This document shows, piece after piece, positions 37,433-49,341 of a stretch of DNA of 64,000 nt (position 1 is its first letter; every line of letters starts with the position of its first letter). The stretch is from the NCBI GenBank assembly GCA_963070105.1, contig OY718803.1, forward strand, positions 583,501 through 647,500, written 5' to 3'. A program made the translations under genes and the position numbers. Under the pieces are notes generated by a model. It was given only the letters and a program-made list of their open reading frames with translations. It was not told the origin of the DNA and searched no databases. This DNA is from Litomosoides sigmodontis. Lineage: Eukaryota; Nematoda; Chromadorea; Rhabditida; Onchocercidae.

Positions 37433-40400
37433 GAGGTCAAAGTAAAGTTATAAGTAAAAATTTTAAGTGGAAAGTATTTAATTGCATTGTAAAATTCGAT
37501 AAAATTTTCTTGAAATTCTCCCGAAAAGAGAAAGCCAAATTTGATTTCTCAGTGAGACACGAAAAATTTATGACATTTCTCTTAAACAATCCTCACAATT
37601 ATTGTCACTTCAATTTAGTTCAGCAAAAACATTGTACAATTTAACGGGAAATTTCGTCATTACTCTTTATGTTAATTGTAATTTCAATTTCAATAAATCG
37701 CTTTTTGTGCAATTTTTAAAGCGACGATGATTTTAAGTTTAGTACACCTTTATCTTTAAAACAAAAAACAAATTATGGAATTCTTCTATTGCTGACAAGA
37801 GAATAGCTGTATAACGTATGCTTAAATACTTTATTGCATTTAATCTTTTCAACAATGTAATTTAAATTTGTGCAATTAAATTATTAAAGCAAAAACTTTC
37901 AAACAATCTAAGCAATCACTGAACAACAGTGCAGAAGCACTTTTTTAAAATAATTTCAAGAATTGTAAAATTGCTAGCTTAAAGTGGATGGCGTTGAAGT
38001 TAATAATTAAATGGAAGCTCTGACAGGCATGCAAATGAAATTGCCGAGCCTTGAAAAGCAAAACTTTACAGACTTACCTGAAACAAATTATGAAATAAAA
38101 CCTCCTTTTCATAACCAGAAAGAGATCAAAAATTTTAAACTTTTTAAAAATTTTAAAAAGTTTTTAATATTTTCCACAATTGCAAAGACTTCAATAAAAT
38201 TTTTTGCAAATTTCAGGTAAAAGAAGAAATTTTCCACACAGACAAGTTCAAATTAACTGCTGCGAGATGATAGCTTCGATAAATTAATTAAAATTTTAGT
38301 TATAAAAAAGCGCTAAAATAAGTTGATAGTTTGGCACGAATGCAGCGAAAAAATTTTTGTCAAGAAAAATTTTAACTTAACAATTTATTAATAAATAAGA
38401 GAGCTTTTCGAATTCAATGAATTTAAGTCAAATTTAACGAAATGATTCATCACACTTATCGTCTTGGCTTGGCTTATGAAATTCGCGACTGTTTGGCAGG
38501 AAGGACAGCGTTGACGGGATGATAAGAAGGATGGGATGGCAAAATGCTTGAAATAGTTTACTGACAATAAATTATCACTTAGCTCTCTCATTGTTATTCA
38601 GACTAACGATAGGACAAAAAAGTGATGATTAATGAATTTTTAATTTGATTTTTTTTAAAAATTGAATTTAACAACATTTTTAACATAAGCGCTTAGCTGA
38701 CTGATATACATTGTGGGCAAAATTAGGCAAAAAAGTTTATTAAATAGACAAATCTATCCAATACTACTCCTTCACTTTCAATTTATAAAATAGCATTTTC
38801 ATTTTCAAAACTTTGAAATTTTCAACGTAACAAGCAAAAATTAAATTTGCTATAGTAATATGCGAATGTGAAAGAGAAGCAATAAAAGTAATAGTAAGGA
38901 TGGTAGTGTTATGTATGCAAAAAGCACTATGAAATTACCACATTAATTCCAATTCTTCTCGAAAATGGTTTTTTTGAACATTTCAATTAGATGTGTCGCA
39001 ACGAAGGAATGTTGCAAAAGAAAGTTTTCTTTTTCATTTTTTTTTAGAAAATTTTCAGAAAATAAGCTACAAATACTGTTGATAGGTTTGTTCGTTCCTA
39101 TCTTAAGATTTAAAAAAAAGGTAAAAAGGAAGGAGACAGAGAGAGAGAGAGAGAGAGGGACAAGAAGAAGAGGGAAGAGATTAAAAAAAGGATTGGGAAA
39201 AATTTCTTCGACATAACAACTGGTTCAGTGAAAAATTACTTGAAATTTAGAAATTACATTCGTCAAGAAGAAATGGGAAAAACGGAATTAAAGGATATCA
39301 AAAATTATTTCTGCCAAATAAAACGTAATACAAATAAATTTATTTTAGCTTAAACAAATGGTTTATTGAAGTAAAAAATGTATTTAGAATATTCACACTC
39401 AAAAATTATTAAAATATTAAAAGTCAGCCCATTTCATTTTGATCGAGTTATACACGCGAGAATGGAAGATCGGAACAAAATATCCATTATCACTTTCTTT
39501 AATGACAAATAGAAAGGAACAAATTCAACTCTAAGTATTAGTCGCTGAAGGAATAACAGCAAACTTACAGCAAGGAAAATTAAATTTTAAGATAATAATT
39601 TAAGCCTATCTTACTGACTAACATTGACGAAGTTATCAGTAAGCATTTCGTTCCTATCATTTATCATTTACATACATACATCTTTAACGGCCTCTTCATG
39701 GCTTCAACGCTTGAGGAAAGCAAAAAAAGACGATAAAAATAAAACATGAAATTTAATAAAACAACAAATTTCAACATCTTCGGAATGTGAACGTTACTCC
39801 TAGCCATCGAATATTGTTGTAGGCGAATTCAATTCATTGATGTTTTAGCTTCATTTTTTCACTTCTCATTAGTGAATTTTTGATTAGAAGAAATTAATTT
39901 GAAGGTGAAAAGATGAGAATTCGGACAATAAATCATGCTGGGAGATAGTGGGTAATTAATTGTACGTTAAAAATTGCCAAATAACTTGAAATTTTGTCCT
40001 AAATGATGGATGTTTCGCTACCAGCAATGATGAGAAATAATTGTGAAAGTTGGAAATACTGCAAGTTAGGCCTTAAAATCATCAAAATGTCCAAGTGCAC
40101 TGGTAGTACAATTGTGGAAATTTTCATTTCGAATTGTCGCATTGTTCCAAAAGACATCGCTGAAAACAGATAATTCATTTTCTTCGTCAATGAATCATCA
40201 GTGTTGGCGTGAAAATTTTTCAAAGGAAATTCGTTTTTCTTTCATTTACCGCATGTGAGTGTGCCACCGACAGAACTCATTAATTTGCGGCTATTCCAAT
40301 AATGTGAATTGTGATGAGTGAGAATAAAGGAATGATTTATGTTCGATGTATCTTTCTCTCTAAGTTATTTTGGTTCCAATTCTTTTTTTCTGCCCTTTTG

Positions 40401-42236
40401 TGGAGAATTTCCTTCTCTTCTTTTTTTTCAAATTCTTTTTTCACAGAAAAGAAATGAAAATTCATCCATTCAATATGTGATTGGAACTTTTGAAAGATTC
40501 AAGCATTTCCTCTCAGATTACTTGCAATGAAAATGTTTGAAAATAACATTGGACTTTCATAATTACCAAGAAAATGAGATATTGACAAGTTAATTTATTT
40601 CACTTGGCATTTTTTTCCGTTTAAAGTTGATAAATTTTTGTGAAATTTAACCCGCAATTATTTCCTCTTTTTTTTAAATTTCAAAAACAAACTAAAAATT
40701 AACTAAAAATTTCAAATAATTCCCTTAACTTACTTTAATTATTTGCATAACGATTTTGGGTGTCGTTGCTAAAGTTATAGCATTCATCATTTTACAGAGC
40801 TCCAACTTTCACATCAAACTTTCGATTTGATTGCTCCAATTTAAATTGCTTTGAAGCTTGCTTACTTTGACCATCCAACAGAAGCGTACGTGAAGACTGA
40901 AATGCGAAAGAAGTTAGTGGCAACTCACTGATATGCATTCCTCATTGATAAACTGAAATGATAACCTTCAAACTGTGATTTATCAGCGATGCGAAAGACA
41001 ATAATAACAAAATGTGTCAGTGTGATCCACAAGGTCAGCTAACTCATTTTTGTGCTGTCAAATAAAATTGGTATTCGGCAACGATATGCTGAACGAAGTA
41101 CGAACCGTGCTTTTCCTTTCAGGTCTGTTTTGTGCTTATTGATCGGAAGTGGTTGCCTTGGAGAGAGGTCCGTGGGTTATCGCTTGTTAGAGGGACAGAA
41201 GGAGCCGTGTGTCAATAACAGGTTTTGATGAGCATTTTAACAGTTAAATTTTCCAGCATTTCGGCGTATTTTTATCCCATCTTATTTAAACACACGCATT
41301 TCGATATTTTGCACTTTTAGAAGAGGTGGTACGCTCTCACATTCCAATTTAATGTGCCGTAAATGCTTGCTTATTGCAAAGATAGGTAGAAATTGAGGAA
41401 GCTTGCATGTTTACTGGTTTGTGAGATTTTGAGAACGGAAAAGGTGCAACTAATTTGGAAGAGATGTAGGTAATGTGAGTGTTGAAAAAGTGTTTGGTTG
41501 AGGAGAATGGAATAAATGTACGGTGTTTGTAGCTTCATGGAAAAGTGAGGATGGGAAAGATGTTCGTTTTTTCTGCTCTCTTCATTCACTCATATCTCTT
41601 ACCTCATTTACTGCCATATTTACGAAATGCTAATTTTAGCAAATTGCTTCGCTTTCTAACAGCATAATTTTTTTTGCGTGAAAATGTCATGCATATTCCT
41701 TCCTTTCCCCATGCAACAAATTATTTCGCGTTTAACCCTTGCTCTCTAATCAAATTGTTTTTCAAATTTCATCAATCTTTAGCTTTCATCCCTCTGTATG
41801 TGCACTATTTCTCACTTCTGTCATTTATAGAAAGCTTATTTGAAAGATGTTGAATTTTATGAACTTATTATGATGAATACCAGTAAATGTTGACGCCAGG
41901 ACAGCAGCATTTATCTGCACATTATATATGTGTATATAAGTATATGTATTGCAAAATTATTTAGTTTCAATCCATTTTCATTCCATTTCGTGCGTCATTC
42001 CATTCTTTTCCAGTTCCTCTCATTTTTATCATCTTCTCTGAACATCTGTTCATTTGTATGCGTTTTCTTCTCATATACATAAATATATAAATTAGCGTAT
42101 GCAATACTAAAGAACCGTTTAATTTGGTTTGTTATGCAATTATCAATAACTTAACTACGCTAATCAATTATTGTTTGACGCATTTAGCTGTTTAATTGCA
42201 AATTTCATCTCGCCTTTGCAGTTTCGATCATAACTG

Positions 42237-42470
42237 ATTATTATTCATTTGTTATTTATTATTTATTGCTTATTTATTATTTATTCATTATTGTTTATTT
42301 ATTATTTATTGTTTATTATTTACTTATTATTCATATTTTATTTATTGTCTATTATTATTCAGTATTACTATATACTTATTATTTGCTATTATTTATTATT
42401 ATTGCTATTGTTTTTACTACCATTATTATTTATTATAATTATTTGCTCTTATTATTTATTTATTACAAAA
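42237..42470. repeat. Imperfect TTA/TTTA microsatellite-like tract
   Basis: Repeated TTATTTATTA words with frequent single-base changes span about 230 bases, 150-380 bases upstream of the NDRG start codon. The Leu/Ile/Tyr-rich open frames across it are repeat artefacts. Confidence 0.85.
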
Positions 42471-42580
42471 TTTAAGCATTTGAAAAAGTTTCTATGTTTG
42501 CTTTAACATATACCCATAATTTAATACGTGTCCACTATGTTCCTGTTGTATATTTCTTGAAATGTTAAATCTATGCTGTA

Positions 42581-42587
42581 ATTTCAG
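42581..42587 (+). promoter_or_regulatory. Splice or trans-splice acceptor before the NDRG start
   Basis: ATTTCAG lies 28 bases before the NDRG ATG with no coding exon upstream. This is consistent with spliced-leader addition. Confidence 0.45.
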
Positions 42588-42615
42588 AGAAAAAGTTTTA
42601 TTTATTCAAGGCACA

Positions 42616-45390
42616 ATGTGTTCTGCGGCAGAAATGGGAACATATTTTCAGGATGAGTTGCCCTTAATATCCGAGCATCCACCCGATTTTGAAGTTACTT
42701 TTTCTCTTTCATAGTTTCTTTAACTTTTGTTTTGTAATTTCAAGTAACAAACGCAGTATGCACATACAGTGTAACGACAATATGCTAAGAAATGATATCG
42801 GATTATACGATTAACCGATCGTCATCAATAGGCGCTTCTTATTTTGTATCGAATTGTGACTTCTTTTCTACCACTCATACGGCATTTCTACCTAGCTTAT
42901 GGTTAAATTTGTTGGAATTTTAATTTATTCACACTCTAAACAATTTATTTTAAGGAAAAAATCTTAACACCATATGGAAATGTGAAGGTAACCATATATG
43001 GTAATCGACAATCAAGTCCCATTGTTACATTTCATGATATGGCACTCGACTGTAAGCATATTTTCATTCATATAAATTATTTCCATTCGTATCATGAGAT
43101 TTCAACTCTTATTTATTGCAGAATTTTTCAGCATCCTTTTTTAGCGCATTGATTTACTGTTTTTATTTACTCTTTCCTTTCCTTTATTTTAAGATTAGAA
43201 CATGGTTAAACATGTCATTATTTTTAGCGGAAACAAATTTCCAAAATTTTTTCCAATATGCAACAGCTGGAGAATTCTTGTCAAATTTCTGTATTTATAA
43301 TATCAATGCTCCTGGTCAAGAAATAGATGCTGCTTTACTCCCCGATCAGTTAGCCCATTCTCTTTTTTCAACATTCTAGTTGAGCTAGTTATATATTATA
43401 ATAATCAATGCAAATATGCACTTAACCTTTATATGCTCGTAGGAACAGTTCTCCTTCTGATCAGCTGTGTATATTACACTAGAATTGTTGTTCTCTCCTA
43501 CTTGTATGTTTTACTCCTTTCTTTCTTTGGAGGTAGCCCTACTTGTTTACTATTAACGACTGTTTATTTCAGAAAAAAAGTACCCTGCCTAAATGGATTT
43601 ACCTTTGTAAATGTCCTTCTAATCGATCTGTTAACTTAATTCTTTTAACATATTCTACAACTCATTACAGATTGTAACACTCGTTTTCTGTTTTAGTTAT
43701 ATTTATCCGACAATGGATGGTCTCGTTCAGATTGTTGATAACTGCGTGGAACAGTTCAAGTAAGTGTGACTAATTATCTTGTACTATTGCTATTCAGATT
43801 AGAATTTTTTTTACGTAATGCATCAGTCATTTTAAATAGTTTCTTTTCAGAATTCGAGAATTTATTGGTTTGGGAGTAGGTGTGGGAGCCAATGTCCTGC
43901 TACGTTATGCAGTCAGTTTTACTTTTGTTCAATTATTTTCAGTGCTTTTTTCATACCTTTGCGTTAGAGCTCTTCCGTATTAATGTATTACTTGACTCAA
44001 ATCACTTAGTCTTCTTGGTGATTTGAAGTTACGTTTATATCGGTTATCTAAAGTATGATTTGCTAGTCATTCACTTGATTTCTTTTGGAAATGAAAGGAG
44101 GTGTTCAATTACCATTGTAACCGTCCAATTATTATTAAAAAAGCAAACTGAAGTAAAATCTGAAAGTATAATATTTATTGTCATGAAAACAATCGTGGAA
44201 ATAATCTACAACACTTGTTGGAACTACAGCTGGAAGGCGTCTTATTTTGTTATTTTTAGCCAATAAAATATAACTATATATTTTAGCTCCAAAACCAGTC
44301 AAAGGTGGACGCATTAATACTGGTTAATTGTGTGGCGGCGAGTGCAGGCTGGGTTGAGTGGTTCTATCAGCAGGTTTGTTATTTGTTGTTTTCAAACTGT
44401 TTAAATTCATAACACTGCTCATGTAACATTAACTCGTTGTAGTTGCACTTCTATGTGATTGACTGTCACTCATTTGATATCAGCGATGCTAATATGATAT
44501 TTGGAGTTTCAGATAAATTGTTTGACAAAGAACGTTACCTTTGCTTTTAAAATAGCTTTGAATTGGCCTAGACAGTTTGTAAAAAACCATTAACTATTTG
44601 ATCCTAACTAGTTATAGGTCAATGTTCGTTCATTGCGCACACGTGGGATGACAAACTTTTCGGTTGACTATTTATTGTGGCATCACTTCGGAAATCACGT
44701 CACGCTAAACCCACCCGATACTGTTCGTCGTTACCGTGCGTATTTGCAGCATCTTCCCAATCCGAAGAATTTAGCCGCTTTCATCGAAGCTTATCTGAAG
44801 TACGGTTGAAGTGATTAATATTTTGCGTTAATGGATTTAACTGAAATACATATTTTTACGTATATATATCAATAGCATTAGTAATAGAATGATTTTTTCA
44901 GTAGAACACCAATAAATATTTCGCGTGACGGCACAATGGGCCCGAAATTGAAGGTGCCCGTTCTGCAAATTGTAGGAGCTGATTCTGCGTTTGTTGGGGA
45001 ATCTGTGGAATTGAATGCCCGGTTGAATCCAGCAGATTCAGAGTGGCTCAAGGCCAGTGATATTTGCACTAACATTTGTTATTATTATATTGACAGTATT
45101 TATCCTCAGCTGATTGTTCACCGAGAAATCCTGTAATTATTCAGAGTTTATTTTTTCAGCTTTCGGGATCTGGTGGACTTGTTTTGGATGATAAACCAGA
45201 AAGTGTGGCGCAAGCAATTATTTTGTTCCTACAAGGACGTGGTTTTGGTTAGTGTTCGATCTTTTAGCTTTTGATGATATAACCTACATCGATTTTTTCT
45301 TAATTTCGGATATTTTTTTAATTTCTCGCAGTAGGGCCTCTTAACATGGTTGCGATAACGTTATTTCCTATCGTGGAGTTGGTGGCCTAG
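42616..45390 (+). CDS. NDRG: NDRG-family protein (N-myc downstream-regulated gene homologue), complete
   Basis: NDRG proteins have an alpha/beta-hydrolase fold without known enzyme activity and act in growth, stress and trafficking responses. Ten exons join in phase to 328 residues: 42616-42693, 42955-43051, 43228-43348, 43697-43759, 43851-43911, 44287-44373, 44618-44799, 44902-45052, 45160-45247, 45332-45390 (TAG). Diagnostic blocks are ILTPYGNVKVTIYG, IVTFHDMALDSETNFQ, CIYNINAPGQE, YIYPTMDGLV, VNCVAASAGWVEWFYQQ, TRGMTNFSVDYLLWHHFG and PVLQIVGADSAF. At the nucleophile elbow the chain reads GLGVGVGAN, so the GxSxG serine is absent, as expected for NDRG. The intron after 45052 has a GC donor (AAG|GCCAGT); no GT donor keeps the frame. 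The tail (VGPLNMVAITLF...) is short and lacks the C-terminal repeats of vertebrate NDRG1. Confidence 0.93.
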
Positions 45391-45402
45391 AACTGAAGAT
45401 AT

Positions 45403-45408
45403 AATAAA
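45403..45408 (+). terminator. Candidate poly(A) signal for NDRG
   Basis: AATAAA begins 13 bases after the NDRG stop codon, which would imply a very short 3' untranslated region if used. Confidence 0.4.
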
Positions 45409-45821
45409 ACTATTTCAACCGATTAAGATCAATCATATAACTAAATCATTTGATACTATCTGCGGTGTGTTAACAACGCTTTCAGTAGTGTGCGCTATAC
45501 TGTATATTTGCGGGATAAATTCTTACTCATCGTCACTTTCTTTTCCTACCTTCAGTTATGGTTCCTACATTCTTTTTCTATTTTGGTTGTATTCTTTAGT
45601 GCCGACCACAAACGTGCAAGATATGGTGCGTAAAATTTCGGTACAGTCAACATTTTATGGTTGTGATGAAGCAGTAACGATATTGGAAAATGTAAATGAA
45701 ACTAACTGAATGTTATTTCTTTGATTTTATACTTAATCTCTCCACAACCTATTTATACTGCCTTTGAAAACAAGCAGTATATGTCGTATTTAATATTTGG
45801 TGATGAGTTGTTCATGAAAGT

Positions 45822-45896
45822 ATGAACAATATCGATGATATGATTCGTCACGGCAATGCGAATGCATTAGAACTGTTGAAAGATTGTATGCAGCAG
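45822..45896 (+). other. Orphan coding-like segment, possible alternative exon
   Basis: An ATG opens 25 codons (MNNIDDMIRHGNANALELL and on to CMQQ) ending exactly at a CAG|GTTGCT donor. The composition is protein-like and differs from the low-complexity frames around it. An AG at 45806-45807 would let it join in frame to NDRG exon 45160-45247 as an alternative 3' end, but that acceptor has a poor pyrimidine tract. It could instead be the first exon of an unseen gene, or chance. Confidence 0.25.
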
Positions 45897-46899
45897 GTTG
45901 CTTTGTTTTTCAGTTTATCGTTATATGCACTGGAAAATTTTTTCACCTCACTAGTAATATTTTTAATAGTAGTTTTTCTTTGTGAATTCAGAACTTTACG
46001 AGTGTAAAGATACATCTGCTGTTGCATTCATGAATTACATGAATTATGTTCATGAATTGCATGAGTAATTGGTAGTTCCGGTCATGTACTGATGGTAAAG
46101 TGTCTTGTAGCACCAATGCTTGATTTCTTATCCTTTGCTTTTCTAACAGCTTCAAGTTTTGTTTAAAGTTCCTGCAGAAGGGGATTCGTTGTGTATATTA
46201 CGCTTTTGACCGCTTTACGTTCTTAAACTGATTGTCCGGTGAATAATAATATTGCTGTATCTCTCAGTCTAATTTTCTCGCTTATTTCTGAGCGAGATAC
46301 TTTCTTACTTTATTGTTTCAACTGGCGAATGATTTTATTACCATTTTCAAGATCTATACGATCTCTCTTATTTCTCTGCTGTTTACTTGTTTCTATTCTT
46401 TCTCGTATACTTTATAAGTTATGTTATTATTGTAACTTACAGTTACAGCTTATTGCACACTGAGATGTGTGTTGGAAAAATGCATGATTACCGGTTTTCA
46501 TCAAATTTCTTTCATTACCTTACTTTCTATTCATCCACATATTTTCCTTGTTATTTCCGTGTGTTTTACTTCTGTGCAACGCAATTTCAAAAAGATGTAA
46601 ATTATACCCTCCTCTATTCCATGTATATATGAATGTATATGTGTAGTGTGTTTGTTTAATGAGAAATAATGGATGACCAGTTTTGTAAATAATTTTGTAC
46701 TGGGACACAGTGGATATGTTACATGAGATGCGGAAAAAGTACGGGTGGTAGTGCTTATCGGCCGAAATATTTCATTCGCTTTTTAAGGACAATAAGTAGG
46801 TGGGAAAAGGAGAAGGAAGGCAGGAAGATTCATAGATAATGTAACCACAAAGCGCGAGAAATAATTGATTTCGAGGCTCCGAAAATGCTCGTGTGGCGA

Positions 46900-47440
46900 G
46901 AGAGTAGTCTGAATTGAGTTCACATGAACGTGTGGACAATCGCACTCAGCACAGCTGGTACCGGTACCGTGGTTCAAACTCCGTACCGTCACCACAATCG
47001 TATCAAGTCTCCCCCCTAACGACGGAGAGAAACCCTCTTGTACTTCAGGACGACGGTACCGAGTGATGTTTCTGGTACGGCACCACGACGGTTTGCGTCG
47101 TTCCTCCGCTAGAGGATGCAGACCACCCAGATCGGGCCGGGACCTAATCTCAGACCTTCCCAGGAGTGATGACAATGGGTAACCAAATACCCGTGTGTAA
47201 CTCCTTTTGCCGTCTTATCACCACACTTGCTAGTGCCCGACAAGGCACGCCAACTATATACTGAATAGATCAATGAGCGCATCTGGTAGTAAGTTGTTTG
47301 TAGCAGAGATACAGACAAAACTCTCTCCTCACCATGGCTGTTGATGGAGTATTATGGTCAGTCCCTCTTCTCCAAAATAATACCTTGGAAGGCCAAGTGG
47401 GTAGGAGATACCCCCGCAACTTGAGGTATCAGTGGAGTCG
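46900..47440. repeat. GC-rich island of unknown origin, possibly a dispersed element
   Basis: This stretch is much richer in G and C than its surroundings and has words such as GGTACCGGTACC and AGATCGGGCCGGGACC. It is not a recognisable tRNA, 5S rRNA or spliced-leader gene. The minus strand has an Arg-rich open frame with no domain I know. The abrupt composition change suggests an inserted or dispersed element, but I see no terminal repeats or target-site duplication. Confidence 0.35.
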
Positions 47441-49341
47441 ATGAAGACAAAATCTGCTTGAAACAATATCAAACTATTATGATGGGAAGAGAGCCAAACT
47501 TAAATGTGAAAGATTCCTGTAAATGCCACAAAATTACTCAATTAATTTCAAAATAAACTGAGCTTATTTTCGATGCTCTCCGACACATTGTTTATTTTAG
47601 TCGATTTATTAAATTTCGAAACCAAGCTTGCTTGATCTTTTGACCTTTTACTTGTCGATCTATTCAAGTAATTAACTTTACGAACAATTCGCTTAATGAT
47701 ATTGGTAAACTGATTCTAACTCCATCACCACTTTGTTCACTATCCCCATTTACGATAGTCGCTGGATTATTGTTAATAGTTCTAGCAAATCATTAATGAG
47801 CTAACACTGAATAAGCCTCAGTTGGATTACAACAATTAAAGCAATTGTCCGATGACGGAAACTGTGAAACTGCATTTTGTGAAATGCAGAAAAGTTTAAT
47901 TTTTTTTTTAAAATTAACTTTTAGTATCACTTACATCATAAAAGTAATGGAAATAAAGGAGTATTTCATTTGGTCTACAAATTCGGTTGACACATAGCTG
48001 TGATCTATTAAATATTTTACTAAAAACTTTAAATCAAATTTTAAGCTCTTTGTCGTCTAAATGAATTTGAAATTTGATAAACTTTTGTAAGATATCAGTA
48101 AATTAATAAATTTGTATTTATAATTCATTAATAAATTAATAAATAAAAATAAATTTTTATAAAATTTAGTGAAACAAAATTTAATAAAATTTAACAATAA
48201 AATTTGTCTTTTGAATGTTAATTTTTCAATTACTAAAATATTAAAATTACGAAACAAAAAAGGAAACCTCAATTTGAATGATACTAAGATCTGAAAAACC
48301 GAAATTTCCATCCATTTCAAGTTTTGCGTTAATACAGTAAAGAGGCCCGTGTAATATTTGTAATAATTTTAAGTAGCTCGTGTAATATTTGAATCTATTG
48401 CTAAAAATGTCTTCGTTACCTAAAACTAAAAGATCATCATAAAATCGAAAAAATAAAGATACTATAATTACAGAGAGTAATAGTTTACTTGTGTGAATTA
48501 TTTAGTTGGTTATGAAACCAAGTAATTAATTAATCGACTTGCTGGTGCTCATGCAAATGGGACTTCGTCTTATTCATACTTCGTTTGATGCTGTAAGTAA
48601 TTACTGAAAAAGAAACTTCGCAATTATTGAAAGTTCAAACGTGTAAAAGTCTAAATCAGAAAGCCACACTGACTGGTAATGCTAGCTAATTTGTATCTTT
48701 GTATCTTACACGGAGGAAAGTGAGGAAAAGGATGAGGAAAAGATCATGTGTACAGTAGTAATATATGCATATAAAGCTGCATGCTTTATCAAAAATCAAT
48801 CTCGAACCTCCTAGTGCCACGTTTCAAGCTCATCCAAATCTCGCATTAAGCACAGTGAAACTTTTTGCTTAGACGTCTGAAAGCTGCGACTGTTCGCCGA
48901 AGAGCTGGCTGCAAGCCTCTCCACCTCATCGTAAGCAATGATTCAATCGAATTGCACACAGGCCTATGTATCCCTATGTGGTCTGAAATAAAGTTTGCTT
49001 CGCGGTTTGGCGTTCACTTCAAGGGCGCTATCGAGTTGGGCGGTTGTCGCCGTATCGTTTTGGGCTGTTGGACTCGAAGTTTTTCCTAGTGGTTCAAGTA
49101 GAAACTTTTAGCCGGTTGCTTAGTTTTGCTTCTTGTAACACCAACAACAGCCATAAGTCACACCTCTTGCCGTGAATTGGTATTGTTTATTTTGGTGCTG
49201 AAATACGTTAAAATGAGCACATAGAAATATGAGTACCCCCTAATTTCAGAGAATCGCGTCCAACAAAAATATTGACCTGAAGGTGTCAGTTTTAATGAAC
49301 AATTGAATTCGTGACTTCATCTGGAAAAGAGTGGAGAGAAC

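Larger units (their letters stand above)
36797..42615. other. AT-rich intergenic interval between collagen and NDRG
   Basis: About 5.8 kb with no recognisable coding exon. Open frames on both strands are short, low-complexity and lack domain similarity. It contains a split direct repeat (37356-37432), a GA microsatellite (39139-39157) and an ATT/TTTA-rich tract before the NDRG gene. Confidence 0.55.
45391..49341. other. Intergenic interval between NDRG and the SCAF gene
   Basis: About 4 kb. It holds an orphan exon-like segment (45822-45896) and a GC-rich island (about 46900-47440), listed separately. The rest is AT-rich with no supported exon. The promoter of the SCAF gene should lie in the last kilobase. 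Confidence 0.5.

Noticed and set aside
46783..47175. 130-codon minus-strand Arg-rich open frame in the GC island
   Set aside because: No recognisable domain or start context. It is more likely a by-product of the GC-rich composition, so it is kept only as part of the island finding.
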